This document shows, one piece after another, positions 11,062 through 19,900 of a stretch of DNA of 64,000 bases. The first letter of the stretch is position 1, and each line of letters opens with the position of its first letter. This DNA is from Symbiodinium microadriaticum (Eukaryota; Sar; Dinophyceae; Suessiales; Symbiodiniaceae). The notes beneath the pieces were generated by a model. It did no database searches, was not told the DNA's origin, and saw nothing but the letters and a program-made list of their open reading frames with translations. The position numbers and the translations under genes are program-made. Where the stretch lies: positions 13,175 through 77,174 of the forward strand of contig LSRX01000049.1 in the NCBI GenBank assembly GCA_001939145.1. The letters run 5' to 3'.

Positions 11062-13131
11062 TTGAAAGCCGCACGCAAAGCCATTAAAAAGTCGGCGCGC
11101 AACGACAAGAAGCTTTTCATAGCGCAGCATCTAGTTAACGATTTCCAAGGCAGCTCTGTCCACCAGTGGGATCACACGAGACAAATTCGCTCGGATGTTA
11201 GACCTAGGGCCGCCGGTCTATATGACGCACAGGGCAAACTGGTCTCCTCTTCTCAGCGCGCCAAAACGTTCGCGGACTACCTGGCCAACACAGTATGGCA
11301 CTCAGCCACGGATCGTATCGTACCAGTACACAATCCTTACCCACCGGTACCGGAAATCGACGCGCCTTTTACCATGCACGACCTGGACATGGCCCTCCGA
11401 CGCTTTAAACCCAGAAAGGCTCCAGGCCCTAATGACATTCCAGGCGAAATCTATAAACACGCACCGTATATTCTAAAGTTGTACCTCCTCTCGCATTACA
11501 ATCAATGCCATGCCGAGGCCAAAGTACCCTCCTCGTGGCTGTTCTCCGAAGTAGTTATGATCCTCAAGAATACACAAAAAGACTCCCGCCTTTTATCTAA
11601 TTACCGCCCAATTTCACTCACCAAAATCTCTTACAAAATATTTGCTTCTATGCTACAGCACAAGCTACAACTTCATTTAGACTCCAGAGTTCGGGACCGA
11701 CAATTCGGCTTCCGCAAAAACCGCTCCACTACGCAGCCAATCCATATTATTCGACGCCTCTTAGAGGTATTTGAAAGACAAAACTCTCCTTTCCATGCTC
11801 TCTTCATCGATTGGAGCAAAGCGTTCGACTCGGTCACCTTTACGGCCATCGATGCCGCCATGCAGCACATGGGTGTCCCTTCCCATACGCGCAAAGTCAT
11901 AATGGCACTGTATGACAATCCTACGTTTGTAGTTAGGGACTCCTCCCAAAAGTCCGAGGTTAAAACTCAGACAAAAGGTTTACGACAAGGCTGTCCTCTC
12001 TCTCCTTATTTGTTCGGTTTCGTACTCACTCACCTTTTTTATGACGTGGAACGAGATTATCAATCCAAATTCGGAGAAATTTCAGGCGTCTTTCACATTC
12101 CCTCCCCACTGTGGGACTTGGAATACGCGGATGATACAGTCCTCCTCTCCTGCTCCTCGGAGCAAATGAACCGCCTTCTTCATACAGTACAGTACCAAGG
12201 CAACAGAAGAGGCCTTATATTAAATGAAGATAAATGTGAACACCTCCGCCTTCATTCCATGCAGCGTATTTATTACGCTCCTCAGCATCACTCGCCGTGC
12301 GATTGTAGTTACTGCCAGGGTGTACACCATCCCCCCGCTCCCGTTCCTCTCTCGGATGAAGTTAAGTATCTAGGGGTGTACCTAGACCCCACTAACAGTA
12401 ACCGCAAGAATACCTCCTACCGGGTATCCCAGGCTGTCACAGCTTCCAAACTGCTTCGGCCGCTCCTTTCACATGCCTCGCTTCCTCCTTCCTGGAAACT
12501 TACGGTATACCGATCCATAGTACTTACAATAATGATGTACGCCATGGATAGTGTTTTGTTGACTTCTCCACAAATTCGTAAACTAGACACTGTCCATTAC
12601 AAGTCTCTTAGACGTATCTTTAAGATCAAGTCTTCATATTATCACAGAGTATTGGATCCCACAGACGCTCAATGCTCTAACCAGTACTTAGCCTCCCTTG
12701 CTTATTCTAGCCTACGTGTTCAATCTCCATCCCAACTATATTCTCAGCAGCGCCTTCAATTATTTGGGCACATTCATAGGCACCCTGAATCTATAGAAAG
12801 CCAGGCCACATATATGAATTCTCATGCATATCGTCATGTCCGGGCACCAAACAGATCAGGTCGCCCGAAAATACACTGGGCCGAATCCTGCATGGCCCAA
12901 GCAGCGCAACGCATTGATCACTTAATGTCAGACCAGGCACCTCCTCACGATCATATACATCACACATTTTTTGACGTACCCTCATTCCAACGAGTACGGC
13001 AGGCCCACAGGGCATCGGGCATCGTATGGATGGACAACACCTCCTTATTCCGCTATATCCATCCCAAATGCCAGGACCGTACGTACTGGCAGAAGGTGGT
13101 ACACAAGCCCAAAAGGGACAGGGGACGATAA
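11062..13131 (+). CDS. LINE reverse transcriptase
   Basis: A 689-codon open frame encoding the polymerase of the inserted LINE, which would copy the element RNA at a nicked target. Motifs in order: FKPRKAPGPNDIPGEI (fingers), NYRPISLTKISYKI, FGFRKNRSTTQ, palm motif A LFIDWSKAFDSV with Asp250, motif B GLRQGCPLSPYLF, and motif C EYADDTVLL with Asp357-Asp358. The thumb has VKYLGVYLD, and a small Cys-rich insert (CDCSYC) precedes it. The C-terminal part carries RLQLFGHIHRHP, as in the CR1/RTE/I group. All polymerase residues are kept. The likely N-terminus lies upstream, since the segment 10684-11061 still shows decayed coding. In the family RT and endonuclease sit on one chain, so this frame alone is a fragment of ORF2. 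Confidence 0.85.
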   Translation: MKAARKAIKKSARNDKKLFIAQHLVNDFQGSSVHQWDHTRQIRSDVRPRAAGLYDAQGKLVSSSQRAKTFADYLANTVWHSATDRIVPVHNPYPPVPEIDAPFTMHDLDMALRRFKPRKAPGPNDIPGEIYKHAPYILKLYLLSHYNQCHAEAKVPSSWLFSEVVMILKNTQKDSRLLSNYRPISLTKISYKIFASMLQHKLQLHLDSRVRDRQFGFRKNRSTTQPIHIIRRLLEVFERQNSPFHALFIDWSKAFDSVTFTAIDAAMQHMGVPSHTRKVIMALYDNPTFVVRDSSQKSEVKTQTKGLRQGCPLSPYLFGFVLTHLFYDVERDYQSKFGEISGVFHIPSPLWDLEYADDTVLLSCSSEQMNRLLHTVQYQGNRRGLILNEDKCEHLRLHSMQRIYYAPQHHSPCDCSYCQGVHHPPAPVPLSDEVKYLGVYLDPTNSNRKNTSYRVSQAVTASKLLRPLLSHASLPPSWKLTVYRSIVLTIMMYAMDSVLLTSPQIRKLDTVHYKSLRRIFKIKSSYYHRVLDPTDAQCSNQYLASLAYSSLRVQSPSQLYSQQRLQLFGHIHRHPESIESQATYMNSHAYRHVRAPNRSGRPKIHWAESCMAQAAQRIDHLMSDQAPPHDHIHHTFFDVPSFQRVRQAHRASGIVWMDNTSLFRYIHPKCQDRTYWQKVVHKPKRDRGR

Positions 13132-13202
13132 TTTAAGCCACCAGTAAATGAATTAGGATAAGTCGGTGCTGATGGGCTCAAACAGAGAGCCTTGCGCGTT
13201 CG

Positions 13203-13223
13203 AAAAAAAAAACCTTCCCAAAC
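13203..13223 (+). repeat. A10 tail of the LINE and right copy of the target duplication
   Basis: Ten A residues (13203-13212) end the inserted element. The sequence ACCTTCCCAAAC follows at 13212-13223, matching 4648-4659 exactly, with one A shared between tail and duplication. Confidence 0.8.
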
Positions 13224-13590
13224 GCCCGCCGACATCCCTTATGCTCTAATGTGCGCCACAATGCATGCCTAGCCACCTATGGATACGCCTTTCCAAATCA
13301 TAGAACCGCAGTAAATATGCTTGTCCATGTGCCGATTGGGCCGCCTCTTCTATCAAGCTTCGCGACACTTGTTGTACATCATCTACTCCCGAACCCGCTC
13401 GAAATCCAAACTGCAACACATTCAGCCACGGTTGACACCATCGTTGCAAGCGCATTGCGCATATTCGGGCAACCGGCTTGGAACCCACTGACAAAGCGTG
13501 ATACCCCGCCACGTGTTATTTTATTCTTCCGATCCCCCTTCTTTTTCCAAAGCGGTATGATAACCCCAATTTTCCATTTAGTAGGCCATG
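13224..13590 (-). pseudogene. Minus-strand LINE, 5' half: RT fingers and motif A
   Basis: Read on the minus strand: WKIGVIIPLWKKKGDRKN near 13560, then after a frame change WRGITLCQ/ALSVGSKPVARIC, AMRLQRWCQPWLNVLQFGFR, and a motif-A remnant LLRFYDLERRIH near 13290. The third frame continues VARHALWRTLEHKGCRRAFG up to 13224. This is the part of the RT that precedes the motif B piece at 4647-3240, and both belong to one LINE. Sequence from 13590 to about 13780 may be its further 5' part but is too decayed to read. Confidence 0.7.
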
Positions 13591-13829
13591 ATTCGTGTTC
13601 AGTCCCATCGCGGAACCTTCGTTCATCTTCTCTTTGTTGGTCGGCTGCCCTGAGCCCTTGTGCCAGGTCTTCGCGAGTGCGAGCGCACCCAGTCGGCTGC
13701 CGCTTCGCTAACGCGCCGTCCGTGGGCCGTGAGCTGCCGGAGGACCTCTCCTACCACGCGGGTGTGCAAAAAAAAAGTTTTCTTGATCCTCTACATCATC
13801 GAGCTTGTTCTCTTTTCCAAATTTGAAAG

Positions 13830-14062
13830 TTTTTAAAATACGTTGTTTTTTTCAAACCTTTAAGCACTTTCAAAATCTGTTAAAATCTTTGTAAAAGTTT
13901 GAAATTCTTATTCTGCCAACATTGGTCATTTGTCTTTATTTGTCAATGTTAGTCTTTATTTTTTGTCAATATTTGGTCTTTTTTTGTCAATATTTTGTCT
14001 TTATTGTCGATAAAGGCAATATTTGTCTTTATTTGTCAATATTTGTCTTTATTTGACTCGCA
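13830..14062. repeat. T-rich tandem repeat of a TTTGTCTTTATTTGTCAATA unit
   Basis: About 230 bp of T-rich sequence in which TTTGTCTTTATTTGTCAAT and shortened variants (TTTTTGTCAATATTTGGTC) recur, from about 13925 to 14055. It ends just before the first ORF of the next retroelement. It could be part of that element's 5' region or promoter, or an unrelated minisatellite. The base composition differs sharply from the GC-rich flank. Confidence 0.65.
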
Positions 14063-14086
14063 TGTTTAATCCTGCGACGCAGCATT

Positions 14087-14431
14087 TTGCTGAGGCTGTG
14101 TATGAGGCCCTTGCCCGTAGTCGCAGGGGGTGCTTCGGGGGGCTTGGCTGGGATCTTGCTTACCTTAGCCAGGGACTTCCTTTCAGGGTCGGCTACCCAG
14201 GCTTTGATTCCTCCAGAGCCCGAGGTCCTCCCTTTTCCGTCCTTGGATTTCAAGCCCCCTCCTGCTGATTGCATCTCCATTCATTGGGCCTCTTTTGCCC
14301 TGGGTTTGGGCTTGGGCTTTCTCCTCTGGCCTCTCCTTGACCTTGCCCTGCTGCTCCGCTTATTCTTGACCAGGGGCGTCAGGCGAGCCGCGCGGGTGCC
14401 ACCAACAGAGCTGTTCCGGGTTCTTGAATGA
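14087..14431 (+). CDS. Small protein with two hydrophobic segments, first ORF of the retroelement
   Basis: 114 codons. Residues about 13-32 are mildly hydrophobic; residues about 66-92 (HWASFALGLGLGFLLWPL and following) are a strong membrane helix followed by an Arg-rich stretch. Its stop codon overlaps the ATG of the next ORF (ATGA at 14428-14431), as in coupled translation. I remember similar hydrophobic-plus-basic segments at the start of dinoflagellate retroelement polyproteins; function unknown. It may be fused in frame to the gag-like ORF in intact copies. Confidence 0.5.
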   Translation: MLRLCMRPLPVVAGGASGGLAGILLTLARDFLSGSATQALIPPEPEVLPFPSLDFKPPPADCISIHWASFALGLGLGFLLWPLLDLALLLRLFLTRGVRRAARVPPTELFRVLE

Positions 14432-15252
14432 GTGCTCGGGCCCTTGAGCTCCAGTCACTTAGGCGAGAGCTTCTTGCAGCGCGAGATCTGTTAGGCCAGC
14501 TGGAGGCCAGAGTGCAAGCCTTGGAACAGGAAGGCTTCGAGTTTGTGGATTCCTTGCCCGGAGCTGAGGCTCCCGTTTCCCCTTCCCCCGGATCAGGTGG
14601 AGGGTATCTCTCCCGGGGCAGCACATCCCTTGCAGAGTCTGGTTCAGGAGGAGTTCAGCTCTCCCAGGCTCCCGTGGCTCCTCGTTCGTCTTACACTTCA
14701 TCTGGTCGGCCAGGATCAGGTGGAGTGAATCTCTCCCTGGCACCCTCTGCAGAGCCTGGTTCAGGAGGAGGTCAGCTCTCCCAGGCTCCATCGCCTCCTC
14801 GGTTGTCGCACGCTTCCTCTGATCGGCCAGGATCAGGTGGAGTGAGTCTCTCCCTGGCCAGTGACGGTTCTGTCGAGGTCTACTCCAACGGGTCTTCGCG
14901 CTACAATCCTGGGGCGCCCACGTCGCAATTTCGCACGGCCGTGGCCAGGGAAGTGGGTTACTTTCTTCGGAGGGCGTTGGACGGCGGCCACCTGCGGACA
15001 TCAGGCAGGTCCGCTCTGAACCTTTCCTCGAGATACTACGTGGTCCTGAGTGACTACGACGGGCGCCGGTGCGCCGAGCCTTGCATCTTCTCTGCCTTCG
15101 GGCCTTGTAAAGCCCTTTGTGTAAGGGGGCCAGACAAGGGCAGGTCCATCTTTGTTGGCCTCCCTACGCAGACCGAGGTCGCTGAGGCCTTGCGTGCAGC
15201 TGAGCTATCTTGGCCGTCTGGAGGGCTGGATGTCCAGCCCAGCTGGGTCTGA
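14428..15252 (+). CDS. Gag-like protein with coiled coil and Ser/Gly repeats
   Basis: 274 codons. Residues 1-40 form a heptad coiled coil (LRRELLAARDLLGQLEARV). The middle (about 50-150) is made of imperfect repeats around GSGGVQLSQAP and GSGGVNLSLAP; they are visible in DNA as well, at about 14590-14860. The last third is a globular-looking domain with VAREVGYFLRRALDGGHLR and GRSIFVGLPTQTEV. I recall that last domain from many dinoflagellate retroelement proteins but know no function for it. It overlaps the previous ORF by ATGA and the next by about 20 bp. Confidence 0.55.
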   Translation: MSARALELQSLRRELLAARDLLGQLEARVQALEQEGFEFVDSLPGAEAPVSPSPGSGGGYLSRGSTSLAESGSGGVQLSQAPVAPRSSYTSSGRPGSGGVNLSLAPSAEPGSGGGQLSQAPSPPRLSHASSDRPGSGGVSLSLASDGSVEVYSNGSSRYNPGAPTSQFRTAVAREVGYFLRRALDGGHLRTSGRSALNLSSRYYVVLSDYDGRRCAEPCIFSAFGPCKALCVRGPDKGRSIFVGLPTQTEVAEALRAAELSWPSGGLDVQPSWV

Positions 15253-16950
15253 GGAACTTGTGAGGGAGGCGACTCCCGCGATCCACAGGCTGAGGGAGCA
15301 CGCGCTCGACGGCGAGCGCCCGCGCATAGGCGAGCTTCGCTTGGAGAGTCCAGAGGGGCCGGCTGTGTCATGCTCCATCGTGGTGATCGCCGAGATCGAA
15401 GGGTCCTTCCTGGTGGGGGTGCCTCAGACAGCTTGGCACCGTACAGCGGGGCGAAGATACTTGCCTCGGACGGCCCTGACTCGTACCGTCCTGGCCGAGG
15501 TCCTCGCAGCGGATGGAGCCGACCCGACGAACATCAGGCCTGGGGTGAAGCTCAAGGTTTGGTTGGGCTTGCTTCAGCCTGCGCTCGAAGAGCACGTGGA
15601 CTTCGGAGTCGATGGTGCCCTGGAGCCCGATGTGCCTTTCTTGGGTTATGGCTCTCGTGCGCAGGAGCGCTTGGACCCTTTTGGCCCGTCCCTGTCCGCG
15701 ATAGCCTCGGAGCACTTCGCTTTCCACACTCCAGCAGAGGAGGGCGCGCAGGATCAGGGTCCAGCTGGGGAGGAGGCCTGGGAGGATCGGCTTACCCGTC
15801 TCGAGGCGGGAATGCTCAAGGTGCAAGAGAGCATGCAGCTCATGTTGGACGGCGCTCCTATCACCGACCGTCGAGCTCCGTCAGGATCTGGTGTCGGAGA
15901 CATAGGGCCGAGGCCGCAAGCTTCCGCGAAGCCCCACCTGGCTGGCTTGGACCCTGCAGTCGTCGAGGCAGCAAGGGCGGCTGGTATTCCAGAGGACCAG
16001 CTGACGCGTATGTCGCAGCTCGCTACCAAGGGTGCGAAAGCTCCAGGCGCAAAAGCCAAGGCGAAGGCCAAGTTGCCCCTTCTCCCCGAGGACCCTCTCG
16101 ACGAGTCCGAGGACGACGTGGCGGCTGCCGAAGGAGGCGGTGCTCTGGCTGGCGTCAGCGATCCTGTGGGGATGGCGGTGGTGCAGATAGGCCAGGTCTT
16201 GAAGGCTCTCAGCCGGGAGCGGGAGCGGAAAAACGACTTGGAGGAGCTCCTCGACCGAGCCGACACGGGAGGCGGAGAAGCTCTGGGGAGTGGTTAATAC
16301 GGGAGCCGGTCGAAGTCGGCCGCTTACCTGAAGTTGCGTGGAGCCCTTCGCTCCTCTCCCGAGCTCATCTCTGGGTCGATCGAGTCCTTGATGGAGGAGG
16401 ACTTCACCGGGGCTCAAAGCGGGCCCTACCAGGGCGAGCGGAAGATGACGGTGCGAGGCTGGCTGGAGCACAGATCGCATCTCCAGTCGTACGCTGGGCC
16501 GATTCGGCAAGGGTGGACTTTGGCCACGATCGTCGACCTGATCAACGCGGGAAGCGTCGAGCAGGCGAAGGCGACAGCCTTGCTCGGGATAGCAGCCTTG
16601 GACCAGAGCGCGATCGACTCAGGGAATTGGTTGTTGGCGGCCGAGTTCGCGATGGACACCCCTCCCCCTTTCGGGAGCTTCCAGAGGCCTCGGGTCTTGG
16701 ATCCTTGGAAGCGAAGCAGACGCGGGTGATGGACCCCAGATGGATCTCCCTCTACATGTCGAGGATCAGGGAGCGGGACGCGTTCCACGCCGCAAAGAAG
16801 AACCTGGGTGGTGCGAGTTCGAGCGCTCCTCATGTGCCTCCTGGGGACGCTGGAGGAGGAAAGGGCGATCCCGAGAAACCTCCTCGGAAGCCGCCGAAGG
16901 GCGGAGGACGAGGCAATGGGAAGGAGAAAGACAAGGACAGTGCAAAGTGA
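15230..16950 (+). pseudogene. Second gag-like ORF, broken by one stop and one frameshift
   Basis: From ATG 15230 the frame runs to an in-frame TAA at 16295-16297 and then stays open in the same frame to 16729. Near 16690 the reading shifts by one, and the peptide goes on as RVMDPRWISLYMSRIRERD to 16950. Visible parts: an N-terminal domain (SCSIVVIAEIEGSFLVGVPQ), a helix at about 15790-15840, a KAKAKAK basic patch near 16040-16070, an acidic stretch (SEDDVAAAEGG), and a C-terminal block QSYAGPIRQGWTLATIVDLI. This last block and MDPRW are in my memory typical of dinoflagellate retroelement gag proteins upstream of the RT. Start choice: first ATG after the overlap with the previous ORF. Confidence 0.55.
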
Positions 16951-19900
16951 AGGATGGTCGCTCACGAGCTTCGTGCGCTTGGCTGCCCACCTTGGGCGCC
17001 TTTTCAAGTTCTTTTGCAGTCTGCCAGCACCCGCCTTTGCCTGTCCCTAGCCGGAGCAAGCACCCCGTCTTTGGAGCCCAGCTGCCCGTGAGGGGCGCTT
17101 TTTCAACGCTCACCGAGGATGCACCCGGCCTTCAGCTTTGCTCTACGTGGTTTTCGCCGAGTTCGAGGAAGCCCCAGCTTCTTCCTGTGGACAGGGGAGG
17201 AAGTTCAGGTCGGCCCCGGACTTTGCCACAAGCCTGCAGCTGGGTCCCCCAGCTTTTTCTTCGCCCTCGAGTTTCTGCGTTGAGGCCTCGCTGCCTCCAA
17301 GCACAGTCCCCTCACCCGAGAGAAGCTAGTTGTGGTTTAGGCCCCTCTTCTCCTCGGCCGAGGTTTAGTTCCCCTAGTGGTTTAGGCCCTCGCGATAAGA
17401 CTTCGTGTGCCGAGGCGGCCGTTCCGCCCTTGCCTGAGCCCTGCCCTCCGCTTATCTTTTCTGGGATGCAGAGTAAATCTCCTTTGGTGAGTGAGTCTCA
17501 CCGGGCCCCTCTTGCGCCAAGCATTTTAGGCTGCACCGAGACTCGGCCCCCAATCCCGTCTTCCGAATTCAGGCAACCTAGCTCTTCTTCGGTCCCCGAC
17601 GAAGCTGCCGCAAGCCTTTCTGCACGTCCCGCTCAGGACCCTGCTGGGGGTGGTGACGCAGGACCGGGAGCCCGAACTCGCCCAGTTTCGCCGCCTCAAC
17701 TTTGGTCCGATTTTTTCCTCTGCGTCAGTCGGGCCAAGTGCTCCCTGTCTGCATTTTTCCATTCCCTCCGGCTTTTACCTCGCAGAGAGCGAGGGCCTCC
17801 AGGGGCTGCTTGCCCACCGCATCAGCAAGGGAGTCGAGTTTGGCCTATGCCCTTGCCTTACCCAGAAGCGCTCGTCTCAGGTGGCACTAGAGAGACGGAG
17901 CAGCTCGGGGCGAATGCTGTCGTTTTGGTGCTCGACTGGCTCTTTCTGGGCCAGCCCAAAAGTGTTTCGAAGGGGCTTCGGCTTGCGTTTGGGGAGCCTT
18001 TGAGCCCTAAGCAACAGGAGGCGGTAGCCTCACTTCGCCTGGGAGTCCAGGCTTGGAATTCTGCCGGCCCATTCTCGGCCAAGGATCTCGGGAGGTCGGC
18101 TTCCAAGTTCGAGGGTCTTCAAGACATGCTTCTGGCTTGCCAGGAGGAGTGGAAGGGTCTTCAGGAGTCCGGCGCTCCAGCCAGCGAAGCCCTCTTCGGT
18201 TACGCAGCGCCTTACGGAGTTCTCCCTGTCGAGCCGGGCCGGCTGAACTTTGTTGGTGAGCCTTCCTTCGACCCAGTCCCTTTTCTTGACTCCCAAAACC
18301 GCGCCACTTACCAGCGTCCTTTGGACTATGCCCGCGACCTCGAGGCTGAGGAAGCCGTCCCTCGGGTCGCTGTTCGGGCGGACGCCAGGCAGACCAAGGA
18401 GCTCCTTGATTTGTTGGACAGGACAGGGCGGCTCAGGCTCTTCGCCAAAGATGAGGTCCGGCCTAGGTTGCGCAACGGCCTCTTCTCAGTCGCCAAGGAC
18501 CATGCTCGTGACAGGATGGTGTTAGATGCTCGGCCACCGAACTTGGTGGAATGCACCGAGAATCGCTGGATCCGCTCCCTGGGAACGCTTGAGCAGTTTC
18601 AGTTCATATATCTGCCCCCCGAGTGTGACTTCGAGATCCACACTGAGGATCTAAAGGAGTTTTACCACGCTTTTGTGGTGTCAGAGCAAAGGGCGAGGAG
18701 GAACGTCTTTGCTCTCGAGCTCTCCTACGAAGAAGTCAAGGCGCTTTCTGCCTGCTCCCGAGCCCTCCGGGGGCAGACTGTTGTCCCCGCACTCAACACC
18801 ATGGCGATGGGGGACCTGAACGCAGTAGCCTACGGGCAAACGTCCCAATTAGCCGTTTTGCTGAGAACGCGAGCTGTGAAGCTTGCCAGCTTCATCACGC
18901 TCCTCGGACGACCCCCGCGAGCCGGCGAGCAGATCTCAGGTTTGTTAATCGACGATTTCGTGTTGCTCGATCCTGTGCCTCGGTCGATCGTTGCGGCTGG
19001 GATTGATCCCCCAGGGGTTGAGACTATGAGGGCCGTCATCTCAGGCTACCAGGCATCCGGGCTGCCACGGAATGTGTCAAAGGCTGTCAGCCGAGCCTCC
19101 TCTGCAGAGTTTTGGGGCGGTCTGCTCGACGGTCGAGCTGGCCTTCTTAGGCCAAGCCCGAAGCGGGTTTCAGCCCTTGCCCAGTTCATCCTTGAGGTCG
19201 TCCGAGGCGGGGTCACATCAGTGGGGATGCTTGAGGTCCTTGCTGGGGGGCTTGTTTCTGGGCTCCAGCTTCGGAGACGCCTCCTTTGCGTCCTCGACGC
19301 TGTGTACCAAGCCCAGAGACACCGCGATCGCAGAGATTTTGTTCAGGTGAGAGGCGACTTGTGCAATGAGCTCCTTGTCGGAGCAGCCCTGTTGAGTCAG
19401 GCCGATGTTGACTTGAGAGCTGTTGGGGCCCCGATCCTTTTGACTACGGATGCCTCCTCTTCGGCCGAGGCGAGCGCAGCCACTCACGTGCCAAGCAGGC
19501 TCTCCCTCGAGCTCTCGAGACATGGACTTCAGCGGGGCCTTTGGGCTAAGCTTCTTTCCCCTGCGCAAGCCTACCTTCGGGAGCGAGGTGAGCTTGAGGA
19601 AGGTGAAGGTATGCCCGATGAGTGTTACGTCTCCCATCCCGTTTGGGAAGAGCTCTGCACTGCTCTCCAGTTCCACCAGCTTGGTCAGACTAAGCAGGTG
19701 AAGGCCAGGCGACATATTAATATCGGGGAAGTTCGGGCTGCCATCAAGGGAGAGGAGTACGTCGCGAGGAAGTTCCCCGGACAAAGGTACGTCCACCTGC
19801 AGGACTCTCAGGTAAGCTTGGCCTGCTTCGTGAAGGGAAGATCGTCTTCCCCCTCCCTAAATCGAGAGCTCCGCCGCTCTCTCGGGTGCTACTTAGCGAG

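Larger units (their letters stand above)
4660..13212 (+). mobile_element. Full-length non-LTR retrotransposon inserted into another LINE
   Basis: This is an 8.5-kb plus-strand element bounded by a 12-bp direct duplication and ending in ten A residues (13203-13212), the signature of target-primed reverse transcription. Its layout is a 5' leader of about 270 bp, ORF1 (4931-8057), a short spacer, ORF2 with endonuclease and RNase H (8142-10683), and an RT frame (11062-13131), followed by about 70 bp of 3' UTR. Removing it joins the flanking minus-strand LINE in frame. ORF1 and the RT are long and open, so the insertion is much younger than its host. Frameshifts in ORF1 near 5200 and in the RNase H show that this copy no longer works by itself. 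Confidence 0.8.

Noticed and set aside
8215..12512. Repeated CTTACGGTATACCGA and ACTTACGTTA phrases inside the LINE (4901, 8217, 8230, 8273, 9042, 12498) as regulatory sites
   Set aside because: Few and unevenly placed copies, partly palindromic by composition; no function can be argued from position.
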